From contig CACLYY010000003.1 of the NCBI GenBank assembly GCA_902611265.1, positions 1 through 64,000 on the forward strand: DNA of 64,000 bases, written 5' to 3'. Below, piece by piece: positions 17,653 to 26,541 of this stretch. The notes below the pieces were generated by a model. The model was given only the letters and a program-made list of their open reading frames with translations. It was not told the DNA's origin and searched no databases. The DNA comes from an uncultured Pelagibacteraceae bacterium (lineage in GTDB: Bacteria; Pseudomonadota; Alphaproteobacteria; Pelagibacterales; Pelagibacteraceae). The position numbers were made by a program, and so were the translations under genes. Each line of letters opens with the position of its first letter. Position 1 is the first letter of the stretch.

Positions 17653-18420
17653 ATGTCTAATATTCTACAAATAGATAATTTATCAAAATATTTTGGTGGC
17701 TTGGCTGCCGTATCAAATTGCTCATTAAAAATAAAAGAAGGTTCAATTACTGGAATAATTGGTCCAAATGGATCAGGCAAAACTACTTTATTTAATCTTA
17801 TAGCAGGCAATCTTAAGTCATCAGATGGAAAAGTAATATTTGATGAAGAAGATATAACAAATGTTCCATCTCATGAGCTTTTCTCAAAAGGTTTACTTAG
17901 AACTTTTCAAATAGCTCATGAATTCTCAAATATGACAGTTCTTGAAAATCTAATGATGGTACCTGGTAATCAGTCTGGTGAAATCTTAATAAATGCTCTT
18001 TTGAAACCAAATTTAATTAAAAAAGAGGAGGATATAATAAGAGCAAAAGCATACGAAGTAACTGAGTTTTTAAATCTTAAACATCTAGCAAATGAACGTG
18101 CTGGTAACTTATCTGGAGGTCAAAAAAAGTTATTAGAACTAGGAAGAACCATGATGGTTGATGCAAAACTTGTATTATTGGATGAAGTAGGTGCAGGAGT
18201 AAATAGAACATTATTAAAAGATTTAGGAACAGCAATCTTAAGACTTAACAAAGAAAAAAACTATACTTTTTGTATGATTGAACATGATATGGATTTTATA
18301 AGCAGAATGTGTGATCCAGTTATTGTAATGTCAGAAGGATCTGTTCTTTTTGAGGGAACTTCAGATGAAGTTAAGAAAAACGAAAAAGTTATAGATAGTT
18401 ATTTAGGTAGAAAGAAGTGA
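17653..18420 (+). CDS. livG: Liv-type ABC transporter ATP-binding protein LivG (second set)
   Basis: A 255-residue ATPase with GPNGSGKTT, LLRTFQIAHEFSNMTVLENLM, LSGGQKKLLELGR and IEHDMDFISRMCD, clearly LivG-like. The Walker B region reads VLLDEVGAGVNRT: the usual DEPTAG is DEVGAG, so the proline after the catalytic Glu is replaced by Val. Such substitution occurs in some natural LivG proteins. This set runs G-F-H-M, unlike H-M-G-F at 10937-14401, so it is not a simple duplication. It begins 15 bp after the ProC-like gene. Confidence 0.92.
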   Translation: MSNILQIDNLSKYFGGLAAVSNCSLKIKEGSITGIIGPNGSGKTTLFNLIAGNLKSSDGKVIFDEEDITNVPSHELFSKGLLRTFQIAHEFSNMTVLENLMMVPGNQSGEILINALLKPNLIKKEEDIIRAKAYEVTEFLNLKHLANERAGNLSGGQKKLLELGRTMMVDAKLVLLDEVGAGVNRTLLKDLGTAILRLNKEKNYTFCMIEHDMDFISRMCDPVIVMSEGSVLFEGTSDEVKKNEKVIDSYLGRKK

Positions 18421-19128
18421 ATGGCATTTTTTGAAGGAAATAAAATGACAGGAGGATACGGCGATGGTCCTGATATAATTAGCTCATGTTCTATAAATGT
18501 TAATAGGGGAGAGATAGTTGCTATTCTTGGACCAAATGGAGCTGGCAAATCCACAGCAATGAAGGCAATGCTTGGATTGTTAAACTTAAAATCAGGTAAT
18601 ATTTCAATTGATGGAGAAGATATTTCTAAATTATCTCCTCAAGATAGAGTTAAAAAGGGAATATCATTTGTACCACAAACTAGAAATGTTTTCGCAGAAC
18701 TTACCGTTAAAGAAAATTTGGAAGTTGGTGCTTTTTTAAGAAAAGATAATGTAAACAATGTTATCGAGGAAATATATGATCTATTTCCAATCCTAAGAGA
18801 AAAAAAAGATCAAGTTGTTGGACAATTATCAGGCGGACAAAGACAACAAGTAGCTTTGGGAAGAGCTTTAATGATAAAACCATCTGTTCTTATGTTAGAT
18901 GAACCTACAGCGGGTGTTTCCCCAATAGTAATGGATGAATTGTTTGAACATATTATTAGAGTTAAAAATACAAAAGTAGCAATCATCATGGTCGAGCAAA
19001 ATGCAAAACAGGCTTTAAGCATTTCTGATCGAGGATATGTTCTTGTAACTGGGGAAAATAAATTTGAGGGGTCTGGCAAGGAATTATTAAATGATCCAGA
19101 AGTCAGGAGATCTTTCTTAGGAGCTTAG
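18421..19128 (+). CDS. livF: Liv-type ABC transporter ATP-binding protein LivF (second set)
   Basis: A 235-residue LivF with the usual compact length. It has Walker A GPNGAGKST, TRNVFAELTVKENLEVG, signature LSGGQRQQVALGRAL, Walker B LMLDEPTAGVSP and VEQNAKQALSISDRGYVL. It starts on the base after the livG stop. Unlike the first LivF it has no N-terminal extension. It should pair with the second LivG to power LivH2/LivM2. Confidence 0.94.
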   Translation: MAFFEGNKMTGGYGDGPDIISSCSINVNRGEIVAILGPNGAGKSTAMKAMLGLLNLKSGNISIDGEDISKLSPQDRVKKGISFVPQTRNVFAELTVKENLEVGAFLRKDNVNNVIEEIYDLFPILREKKDQVVGQLSGGQRQQVALGRALMIKPSVLMLDEPTAGVSPIVMDELFEHIIRVKNTKVAIIMVEQNAKQALSISDRGYVLVTGENKFEGSGKELLNDPEVRRSFLGA

Positions 19129-19129
19129 T

Positions 19130-20140
19130 ATGGATTTAATTAATGCAGTAATAGTTTTATTGAATTATACAATTATTCCAGCCTTGACATATGGTTCTCA
19201 ATTAGCTCTTGGAGCAATTTTTGTAACATTAATATACGGTATTTTAAGATTTGCTAACTTTGCAACTGGGGACATGATGTCATTTGGTACAATGTTTGCT
19301 GTACTTTTGACTTATTACTTCCAATCTATCGGAATTAATTTTGGTTTTCTGCCTACAGCTTTGCTCACTATTCCTTTTGCAATTTTTATGATGATTTTAT
19401 ACATGCTGATAATTGATCAAACAGTATTTAAATATTACAGAATTAAGAAAAGTCCACCAGTTATGCTTGCAATGGTCAGTGTTGGTGTAATGTTTGTAAC
19501 ACAAGCGATAATAAGAATTATAATTGGACCTACTGATCGTAGATTCTTAGATGGTGAAAAATTTATTTTAAAAGCAACGGAATTTAAAGAAATGACAGGT
19601 CTTGCAGAAGGTTTAACAATTAAATCTACACAAATGATAACAATTATGGTTACTATAATTGTTGTTGCTATTATGTTTTGGTTTTTAAATAAAACTAAAA
19701 CTGGAACTAGTATGAGGGCTTACTCAGATAATGAGGATTTAGCTCTCCTATCTGGAATAGATCCAAAAAAAGTGGTTTTAATTACTTGGATTATAGCTGG
19801 AATATTAGCAACAATTGGCGGTATTCTTTATGGTTTGGATAAAAGTTATAGACCATTCGTATATTTCAATAATATGTTACCCATTTTTGCTGCTGCGATA
19901 GTAGGAGGAATAGGAAATCCATATGGAGCATTCTTTGGCGGTTATGTTATCGCGTTTGCTGAAATATTTTTGACTTATGCATATAAAAGATTTTTAGTTT
20001 ATATTTTGCCAGAGTCTTTAGAACCAAATTCATTGATGCAATTATTATCAACCGATTATAAATTTGCGATTTCATTTTCGATACTAGTCATTGTTTTAAT
20101 ATTTAGACCATCAGGCATATTTGAAGGAAAACGTATATGA
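19130..20140 (+). CDS. livH: Liv-type ABC transporter permease LivH (second set)
   Basis: A 336-residue LivH permease with SQLALGAIFVTLIYGILRFANFATGD, the GDMMSFGTMFAV block, and MRAYSDNEDLALLSGID as the ATPase-contact loop. AAIVGGIGNPYGAFFGG is the conserved second-half motif. It is about 40 residues longer than the first LivH because of a periplasmic insert around residues 140-165 and a longer C-terminal segment (YILPESLEPNSLMQLL). It overlaps livM2 by 4 bp. Confidence 0.92.
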   Translation: MDLINAVIVLLNYTIIPALTYGSQLALGAIFVTLIYGILRFANFATGDMMSFGTMFAVLLTYYFQSIGINFGFLPTALLTIPFAIFMMILYMLIIDQTVFKYYRIKKSPPVMLAMVSVGVMFVTQAIIRIIIGPTDRRFLDGEKFILKATEFKEMTGLAEGLTIKSTQMITIMVTIIVVAIMFWFLNKTKTGTSMRAYSDNEDLALLSGIDPKKVVLITWIIAGILATIGGILYGLDKSYRPFVYFNNMLPIFAAAIVGGIGNPYGAFFGGYVIAFAEIFLTYAYKRFLVYILPESLEPNSLMQLLSTDYKFAISFSILVIVLIFRPSGIFEGKRI

Positions 20141-21507
20141 GGAATTATTTAAATATAATTATAGCGTATTCGATAATGCTACTTTTAATTATTTTAGTTG
20201 GCATCTTTCAGTCTTGGTCTATCGCATTAACAATATTTAATTATTGTATGATTTCTGCAGTAATGACACTAGGAGCAAATATTCAATGGGGTTATGCTGG
20301 CTTAATAAACTTTGGGATCATGGGTTATACAGCATTAGGTGGTTTGGCAGTTGTATTAGTATCTGTTGCACCTGTACCTGAAGCTTGGAGCGTGGGTGGA
20401 GTTAATATGATGACTTGCCTAGGAATAATTATATTAATGATTTTTTCTACAAGGTATATTTTAAAAAATATTCAAAAATCTAATAAAAGAAATTACTTAG
20501 TAGCTGGAATAATTATTGTTGGATTAATTCTAATAAAAATAATTGCTGGACCTGCAATTGAACAAATAGAAGCTGTTGATCCTGCGAAGACAGGTTTTCT
20601 TGGAGGACTTGGGTTACCAGTTTTATTCTCATGGATAGTTGGAGGACTTTTTGCTGCTGGGCTAGCATTTATTGTAGGGAAAGTTGCTTTAGGACTAAGA
20701 GCAGATTATTTAGCTATTGCAACGTTATTGATAGCTGAAATTGTTGTTTCCATTATTAAACATGAAGACTGGTTAGCAAGAGGGGTTAAAAATGTTATTG
20801 GTTTAAAAAGACCAGCTCCTTATGAAATTGACCTACAAACTTCTCCTTGGTTTATAAATTTAGTAGAAAAATTTCACTCAGCAAAATTAGATCTTGCAAA
20901 TTCATTGTCGGAGAGACAGGATATTTTAAATCAGTTAGTGATTGATGCATCATCTGTTTATGTAAAACTATGTTTTGCAGGCATGTTTTTAGTTGTAGTT
21001 ATAATTTTATTAATAATTACACAAAAGGCTCTTTACTCCCCTTGGGGTAGAATGATGAGAGCAATAAGAGATAATGAAGAAGCTGCAAGCGCAATGGGTA
21101 AGAATGTAGTTAAACAACATTTATTCATATTTATTTTAGGTTCAGCAATTGTGGGTATTGCTGGAGCTATGATGGTAACTAATGATGGACTGTTTACCCC
21201 AGGGAGTTATAGACCAATGAGATATACATTTGTAATTTGGGTCATGGTAATTGTTGGTGGTACAGGAAACAATTTTGGAGCAATTCTTGGAGGATTTGTT
21301 GTATGGTTCTTGTGGGTAGAGGCAGCACCTATTGCTTTATTTTTCATAAATTTATTTACAGCTCACTTACCTGAAACGAATGAAATTAAAATTCATTTAA
21401 TTAATAGTGCTCCATATTTTAGATTTTTGCTCGTTGGTATTGGACTTCTTCTGATAATGAGATTTAGACCTCAAGGAATAATTCCAGAAAAAATTATAAA
21501 ACAATAA
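20137..21507 (+). CDS. livM: Liv-type ABC transporter permease LivM, long form (second set)
   Basis: At 456 residues this permease is about 100 longer than the first LivM. LGLRADYLAIATLLIAEIVVS, MMRAIRDNEEAASAMG and MRFRPQGIIPEK fix the family. The extra sequence includes two added hydrophobic stretches (around residues 90-130) before the conserved core and a hydrophilic stretch (about 230-265, with SLSERQDIL). The long form may belong to a Liv subfamily with another substrate class. It ends 6 bp before the LysE/ArgO-like gene. Confidence 0.9.
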   Translation: MRNYLNIIIAYSIMLLLIILVGIFQSWSIALTIFNYCMISAVMTLGANIQWGYAGLINFGIMGYTALGGLAVVLVSVAPVPEAWSVGGVNMMTCLGIIILMIFSTRYILKNIQKSNKRNYLVAGIIIVGLILIKIIAGPAIEQIEAVDPAKTGFLGGLGLPVLFSWIVGGLFAAGLAFIVGKVALGLRADYLAIATLLIAEIVVSIIKHEDWLARGVKNVIGLKRPAPYEIDLQTSPWFINLVEKFHSAKLDLANSLSERQDILNQLVIDASSVYVKLCFAGMFLVVVIILLIITQKALYSPWGRMMRAIRDNEEAASAMGKNVVKQHLFIFILGSAIVGIAGAMMVTNDGLFTPGSYRPMRYTFVIWVMVIVGGTGNNFGAILGGFVVWFLWVEAAPIALFFINLFTAHLPETNEIKIHLINSAPYFRFLLVGIGLLLIMRFRPQGIIPEKIIKQ

Positions 21508-21513
21508 TTTACG

Positions 21514-22122
21514 ATGAGTTATTTCATTTTAGGGTTCTTTACAGGACTGAGTTTAATATTAGCTATTGGGGCTCAAAATATATTTGTAATTGAGCAAGGT
21601 TTAAAAAAACAATTTGTTTTTATTGTATGTGCAATTTGCACATTATCAGATTTCCTTCTTATATTTTTAGGAATATTCTTATTCCATTATTTTGAGAGTT
21701 TTTTTTCACCTTTAGTTGAACTTATTCTAAATCTTCTTTTATTTTTATTTTTAATTCATTTTATTTGGAAAAAACTGAAAAATATAAATATCAATTTTGA
21801 AATAAATCGCAAAAATGAAACAGCAAGTCTAAGTTCTGTAATATTTAAAACACTTGGTTTTACTTATTTAAATCCGCATGTCTATTCTGATACTGTATTT
21901 TTTTTAGGAAACTTTTCGAAAAACTTTTTAATTAATCAAAAAATATTATTTGGATTTGGAGCAACTCTTTCATCAATAATATTTTTTTTTACATTGGGAT
22001 ATTTATCTAAGTTTTTATCTGATTATTTAAACAGCAACAAGGTTTGGAAAATTATTAATTTTTCGATAATTTTATTTATGTCGTCTCTTTGTATTTACGT
22101 GTTGAACAATATTTTGGGATAA
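21514..22122 (+). CDS. LysE/ArgO-family amino-acid exporter
   Basis: A 202-residue membrane protein. GLSLILAIGAQNIFVIEQGL is the N-terminal LysE/ArgO signature, and TLGFTYLNPHVYSDTVFFLG contains the conserved NPH-type motif of the second half. The family exports basic amino acids and related compounds. Its position as last gene of a Liv importer operon mirrors AzlCD at the end of the first one, so import and export genes are paired twice. Its stop codon abuts a bidirectional terminator hairpin. Confidence 0.88.
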   Translation: MSYFILGFFTGLSLILAIGAQNIFVIEQGLKKQFVFIVCAICTLSDFLLIFLGIFLFHYFESFFSPLVELILNLLLFLFLIHFIWKKLKNININFEINRKNETASLSSVIFKTLGFTYLNPHVYSDTVFFLGNFSKNFLINQKILFGFGATLSSIIFFFTLGYLSKFLSDYLNSNKVWKIINFSIILFMSSLCIYVLNNILG

Positions 22123-22155
22123 AAAAAACTCCAGCGATTTTCACCGCTGGAGTTT
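22121..22155 (-). terminator. Intrinsic terminator shared by convergent genes
   Basis: An 11-bp perfect stem, AAACTCCAGCG with CGCTGGAGTTT, around an 8-nt loop (22137-22144). Eight A at the left end become a U-run for minus-strand transcripts, so it is the terminator of the binding-protein gene to its right. For the plus-strand liv2/LysE operon the trailing T-run is only three, so it is a weaker stop in that direction. Confidence 0.88.
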
Positions 22156-22167
22156 AATAATTAAGTA

Positions 22168-23358
22168 TTATCTTTGTTTTTTGTCTTTAAACTTACCACC
22201 CTTAATTTCTTTCTCAATAAAGGCACCAGATGCTTCTCCAACATCTGTAAGTTCTACACTTGAAGCTCCTTCATAATTTACAGCTTTCCCGCTAGCTAAT
22301 AAATCTAAAGCTTTTTTCAATTCACCAGGATAGATTTTTTCTCCTGGAGCATTTGCAACAGACATTACATTTGCTTGGACAGTTCCTCTGTCAGCTTTTC
22401 CACCAGCTTGCATAGCCAATACTATCAAAGCTGCAGCATCGTAAGATTCTGAAGTGTAAGGACCTGAAGAGTCAATTCCTGCAGCACCAGCAACATCTTT
22501 GAATATTGTTGCACCTTTACCCATTGATCCTGGAAGTGATCCAAAAGATTTATTTAAATCATTACCAAATCTGTCTGTTAAAGAATCACCGATCATACCA
22601 TCAGATAATACAAATACATCAAATGCACCTGAGTCTAATGAGCCATCGATGATACTTCCTCCAGCTTGATCTAAGTAACCTAAAACAGCTAAAGCATCTC
22701 CACCTGCAGCTGCCAATGTAGCAACTTCTGCACCGTAGTCTCCTTTACCTTCTTCGTGAGCTGTCACAACAGTTACGTTTATACCGTGAGCTTTAACAGC
22801 TGCAACATATACATCTGCTAAACCTTTTCCATAATCATTATTTGTATGTGTAACTGCAATACTTTTTACTTTTCTATCTTTAGTAATATCTGCTAATACT
22901 TGACCACCTCTTGCATCAGATGGAGCAGTTCTAAAGAAATAACCGTTGTCTTTAAGATCAGTCAATCCTGGAGATGTAGCTGATGGTGAAATCATAACGA
23001 CACCATTTGGTACAGCAACATTTGTTGCTATTGCTCCAGTTACTCCAGAACAGTCAGCTCCCATAATTGCTACTACACCGCCAGATATTAAACCTTCGGC
23101 AGCAGCTGTTGCAGCAGCTGAGTCAACACAAGTTGAGTCTGCTCTTTCAACAGAAATTTTTTTACCACCTAGCAATGAACCTGAGTCTGAAGCTTCTTTA
23201 AATGCAAGCTCTGCAGAAGCAGCCATAGCTGGAGTTAGGGACTCAATAGGACCTGTAAATCCTAAAATAATTCCCATTTTAATGCCATGTCCATCTGAAT
23301 ATGCTTTTGAGGTAAAGCAAGATACAATGACAAACATCGCTAATACTAGTTTTTTCAT
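22168..23358 (-). CDS. livJ: Liv-type ABC transporter periplasmic binding protein (second)
   Basis: A 396-residue LivJ-family protein with signal peptide (MKKLVLAMFVIVSCFTSKAYS, cleavage near AYS-DGHG) and the opening IKMGIILGFTGPIESLTPAMA. Later blocks GVVAIMGADCSGVTGAIA and VMISPSATSPGLTDL fit the family. It faces the livGFHM genes convergently, and no other permease set lacks a binding protein, so it is the likely receptor for that transporter. It is expressed from its own promoter. The ribosome-binding site is AGAGGGA. Codon usage is smoother and richer in Gly/Ala than its neighbours, as for highly expressed proteins. Confidence 0.92.
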   Translation of the reverse strand: MKKLVLAMFVIVSCFTSKAYSDGHGIKMGIILGFTGPIESLTPAMAASAELAFKEASDSGSLLGGKKISVERADSTCVDSAAATAAAEGLISGGVVAIMGADCSGVTGAIATNVAVPNGVVMISPSATSPGLTDLKDNGYFFRTAPSDARGGQVLADITKDRKVKSIAVTHTNNDYGKGLADVYVAAVKAHGINVTVVTAHEEGKGDYGAEVATLAAAGGDALAVLGYLDQAGGSIIDGSLDSGAFDVFVLSDGMIGDSLTDRFGNDLNKSFGSLPGSMGKGATIFKDVAGAAGIDSSGPYTSESYDAAALIVLAMQAGGKADRGTVQANVMSVANAPGEKIYPGELKKALDLLASGKAVNYEGASSVELTDVGEASGAFIEKEIKGGKFKDKKQR

Positions 23359-23369
23359 ATATTCCCTCT

Positions 23370-23383
23370 AATTGTTAACAATT
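23370..23383. promoter_or_regulatory. 14-bp palindrome upstream of second livJ (possible operator)
   Basis: AATTGTTAACAATT is a perfect 14-bp palindrome between the predicted transcription start and the ribosome-binding site of the minus-strand livJ. A repressor bound there would block transcription. In A+T-rich DNA short palindromes arise easily, but the GTTAAC centre and the position make it worth noting. Confidence 0.4.
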
Positions 23384-23399
23384 TGTAAAATTAAATTAA

Positions 23400-23428
23400 A
23401 TCCTATTAGTTATAATTTTCAATGACAA
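23400..23428 (-). promoter_or_regulatory. Candidate promoter of second livJ
   Basis: On the minus strand TTGTCA (complement of 23423-23428) is followed by exactly 17 bp and TAGGAT (complement of 23400-23405). This would start transcription roughly 35 nt before the livJ ATG. The -35 hexamer is good and the -10 matches four of six. Confidence 0.5.
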
Positions 23429-23430
23429 AA

Positions 23431-24288
23431 TTATCTCATTTTTTGTGCAAAAAACACAGAAGTAATTACAATTAATCCCCCAGTAACAGTAACTAAAGAT
23501 GGAACTTCACCGAATATGAAAAAAGTAAGAATTAACCCAAAAACTGGAAACAAAGCGTAGAAAGGAAGCACCATATCAATTGGATAAAATTTATACAAAT
23601 AAAACATCATTAAATGACCTAATAAAGAGATTATAGCTCCTGCATATAAAACTGTAAGCCAACTTCCAATACTAATATTTTTAATAGTTTGAATAGAAGT
23701 TCCTTCAAACAATACTGATAGTGTAAATAAAATTACAAAGCCAACTAAACTCATAAATGTATTTGTAAATTTTACATCTAAATTTTTAAGATACCTGGAG
23801 AAAACTTGCGATAAACCATAAAAAAACGCCATACAACAAATTAGGAGAGACCCTGTTAATTCCTCAACAACTTTTGGATCAAAAGCAAGTATCACAATAC
23901 CAAAAAAAGATGTCATGATAAGTAACCACTTTTTATAACTTATCTTTTCACTCAAAAATATTGAACTTAATATTATGCCAAAAGGAATAGAAAGCTGAGC
24001 TCCTATTGTTATAGGTGCCAGAATGCTTGAAGCGTTTATGGACAAATATAAAAACATATTAACCATAACGCCAAAACAAATTGAAAACCCAATCAAAGGA
24101 ATAATATATTTTCTTTCAATTATTTGAAATTTAAAAAATGGTATTAAACATAAAAACACAATTAACATTCTTAAACCACCAAAAAGAATTGGAGGTATTG
24201 TATCGTTTAATCCTAATTTACCTGTTGGATATGCACTTCCAAGTAGGAATACTACGAATAAAATAAGTAATGTATGTTTTGTTGACAA
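23431..24288 (-). CDS. EamA/DMT-family transporter
   Basis: A 285-residue ten-helix EamA protein (LFVVFLLGSAYPTGKLGL at the start; MAFFYGLSQVFSRYL opening the second repeat). The start codon is TTG at 24288 (MSTKHTLL), since no ATG or GTG precedes the first helix. It lies 3 bp after the aldehyde dehydrogenase stop and is last in the LLM-ThDP-DUF1185-hydrolase-ALDH operon, so it may move a substrate or product of that pathway. The transport direction is unknown. Confidence 0.88.
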   Translation of the reverse strand: MSTKHTLLILFVVFLLGSAYPTGKLGLNDTIPPILFGGLRMLIVFLCLIPFFKFQIIERKYIIPLIGFSICFGVMVNMFLYLSINASSILAPITIGAQLSIPFGIILSSIFLSEKISYKKWLLIMTSFFGIVILAFDPKVVEELTGSLLICCMAFFYGLSQVFSRYLKNLDVKFTNTFMSLVGFVILFTLSVLFEGTSIQTIKNISIGSWLTVLYAGAIISLLGHLMMFYLYKFYPIDMVLPFYALFPVFGLILTFFIFGEVPSLVTVTGGLIVITSVFFAQKMR

Positions 24289-24291
24289 TTA

Positions 24292-25773
24292 TTATCTGAT
24301 TGAGAAAGGATCTAAAGTTGGTTCATCAGAAGTATAATACCAAGTAGTTTTAACTCTAGTATAATCTTTAATTGACTCCATTCCTGCTTCCTTTCCATAC
24401 CCGCTATCTTTAATTCCTCCAAAAGGTGCAGAAGGTGAAATTAGTCTATACGTATTAACAAATGTAATTCCTGCCCTAATAGCATTAGATACTCTCAAAC
24501 CTCTAGCAAAGTCACTGGTGTATACACCAGAAGATAATCCATATTGATTATCATTCATTTTTTCTATGACTTCCTTTTCATCATTAAATTTCATGACAGA
24601 TAAAACTGGTCCAAATAGTTCATTTTCAGCAGTTGGAAGATTGTGATTATCACACTCAATTATTGTTGGAGGAAAATAATAACCTTCATTAGAAAATGGA
24701 TGTCTTTTTCCTCCACATCTAACCTTTCCACCTTGCTCTATTGTTTTTTTTATATTTTTTTCGATAATTTCTAGTTGCTTAAAGTTACTTAAAGGGCCCA
24801 TTTCAGTATCAGGATCCTTTGGAGCACCAATTTTAATTTTTTCAGCTCTTTTTGTAAGTTTATCAAGAAACTCATCATAAATTCCTTTTTGCAAATATAA
24901 TCTTGAACCTGCAATACAACTTTGTCCACTAGCACCAAATATACCTGCAGTAATTCCATTGATAGCATTTTCTTGATGTGCATCATCAAATACTGCAACT
25001 GGGCTTTTTCCACCTAATTCTAAACTAACCTCTGACAAGTTTTCTGCAGAATTTCTAATAATATGTCTTGCAGTTTCAGGTCCTCCTGTAAAAGCCACTT
25101 TCTCAACTAAATCATGCGTGGTTAAAGCTTTACCACATGGATCTCCAAATCCCGTAATCACATTTACTACTCCTTTTGGAATACCAGTTTCCTCTATAAG
25201 TTTTGCAAATTCAAACATCACAGCAGGTGCAAGCTCAGAGGATTTAATTACAACTGTATTTCCCATAGCTAGAGCTGGAGCAAGTTTTGTTGCTGTTAAA
25301 AACATTTGGGAGTTCCATGGCACAATTGCTGCAATAACACCTATAGGTATTCTTGAGGTTATAGCTTGAATGTTTGGTTTGTCTATTGGAAGAACAGTAC
25401 CTTCAACTTTATCAGCCATACCAGCGTAATAGTCATAATATTCTGCTATATAGTTTGCTTGCTTGTTGGTTTCTCTAAATAGCTTTCCAGTATCAATCGT
25501 TTCAATCTTGCCAAGTAATTCTGCATTGTCTCTAAGTTTTTTTCCAATAGCTCTTAAAAATTTAGCTCTTTCTCTTGGTAATATTTTTGGCCAATCCCCT
25601 TCAAAAGCTTTCTGAGCAGCTTTAACTGCTTTATCGACATCATTGGCACTTGCCTCTGGAACAACAGCCCATGGTTTGTTATCTTCTGGGTTTAATGTTT
25701 CAAAAGTTTTTTTAGTATCAGAGTCAACCCATTCTCCTCCAATAAACATTTTATATTTTTTTAATTCAGGCAT
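24292..25773 (-). CDS. NAD(P)-dependent aldehyde dehydrogenase
   Basis: A 493-residue enzyme of the ALDH superfamily. VPWNSQMFLTATKLAPALA, the VSLELGGKSP motif bearing the general-base Glu, and the catalytic Cys (C286) in SGQSCIAG are intact, as is the C-terminal SPSAPFGGIKDSGYG. It oxidises an aldehyde to the acid or acyl product. Sequence style is near the gamma-aminobutyraldehyde/betaine-aldehyde group, but the substrate is not fixed. It overlaps the alpha/beta hydrolase by 8 bp, placing it firmly in the operon that begins with the LLM monooxygenase. Confidence 0.93.
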   Translation of the reverse strand: MPELKKYKMFIGGEWVDSDTKKTFETLNPEDNKPWAVVPEASANDVDKAVKAAQKAFEGDWPKILPRERAKFLRAIGKKLRDNAELLGKIETIDTGKLFRETNKQANYIAEYYDYYAGMADKVEGTVLPIDKPNIQAITSRIPIGVIAAIVPWNSQMFLTATKLAPALAMGNTVVIKSSELAPAVMFEFAKLIEETGIPKGVVNVITGFGDPCGKALTTHDLVEKVAFTGGPETARHIIRNSAENLSEVSLELGGKSPVAVFDDAHQENAINGITAGIFGASGQSCIAGSRLYLQKGIYDEFLDKLTKRAEKIKIGAPKDPDTEMGPLSNFKQLEIIEKNIKKTIEQGGKVRCGGKRHPFSNEGYYFPPTIIECDNHNLPTAENELFGPVLSVMKFNDEKEVIEKMNDNQYGLSSGVYTSDFARGLRVSNAIRAGITFVNTYRLISPSAPFGGIKDSGYGKEAGMESIKDYTRVKTTWYYTSDEPTLDPFSIR

Positions 25774-26539
25774 TTTGTATATGGTCTTTTATTGTATTAT
25801 TTACATCATCTGAGCATTCAATACTACAGAGATGTTTTCCTTTAGGAATAATTTTTACAACAGAATTTTTAATTTTTTTACCTAAATTAATTGACATTTC
25901 TGGGGTTGATCCCATATCACCTTCACCAGTTATCACTAAAGTTTTAGTCTTGATGTTTTCAAATTTTTCATTGTCTTGATGTTTCACGAATAAGGAATAG
26001 ATCTTTATAAAATTATTCATGTTATTGTTTTGAAGAATATTGAAAATTTTATCGGAGATGCCTGGATTTTTATTTAAAAAATCTTCTGTAAACCACCTTT
26101 TAAGAGCATCTTTAGTAAGCTTATGATCTTTTTTGGTCTGTTCAAATCTATCATTTACAATTTTTTGCTCTTTATCAGATCGATTAAATATAGAACACAA
26201 AAGTGTAAGAGAAGCTAATCTATCGTTAAATCTTGAAGCAAAATTTCTTGCAATTAATGAACCTATAGAAAAACCAACTAAGTGAACTTTATTAAATTTT
26301 AATTCATCCATTAAGTTTAATATTTGATTGGAAAAATCATCAAAACTTAAATCATTTTTGTTTAAAGGTGTTTTACCATGACCTAGAATATCATAAATTA
26401 AAACAGTATTATCAAATTCATTTATCTGTAAATCCCATATAGAGTGATCAAGTCCCACACCGTGGATAAATATGATTGGAGTTCTATCTTTTTTATTTAA
26501 TATATAGAATGTACCTTTTGAGTCTGTTGCATGAATCAT
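25766..26539 (-). CDS. Alpha/beta hydrolase (first paralogue)
   Basis: A 257-residue alpha/beta hydrolase of the enol-lactonase/carboxylesterase type. HGVGLDHSIW is the oxyanion region, the nucleophile Ser91 is in GFSIGS, the acid Asp in GEGDMGSTPE and the base His in PKGKHL. It resembles the hydrolase at 39468-40238 in length, order and the shared motif WFT(E/D)DFxxKNP, so the two are paralogues. Both are encoded near an LLM monooxygenase. It probably opens a lactone or ester made by that oxygenase, which is inference from context. Confidence 0.85.
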   Translation of the reverse strand: MIHATDSKGTFYILNKKDRTPIIFIHGVGLDHSIWDLQINEFDNTVLIYDILGHGKTPLNKNDLSFDDFSNQILNLMDELKFNKVHLVGFSIGSLIARNFASRFNDRLASLTLLCSIFNRSDKEQKIVNDRFEQTKKDHKLTKDALKRWFTEDFLNKNPGISDKIFNILQNNNMNNFIKIYSLFVKHQDNEKFENIKTKTLVITGEGDMGSTPEMSINLGKKIKNSVVKIIPKGKHLCSIECSDDVNNTIKDHIQNA

Positions 26540-26541
26540 TA

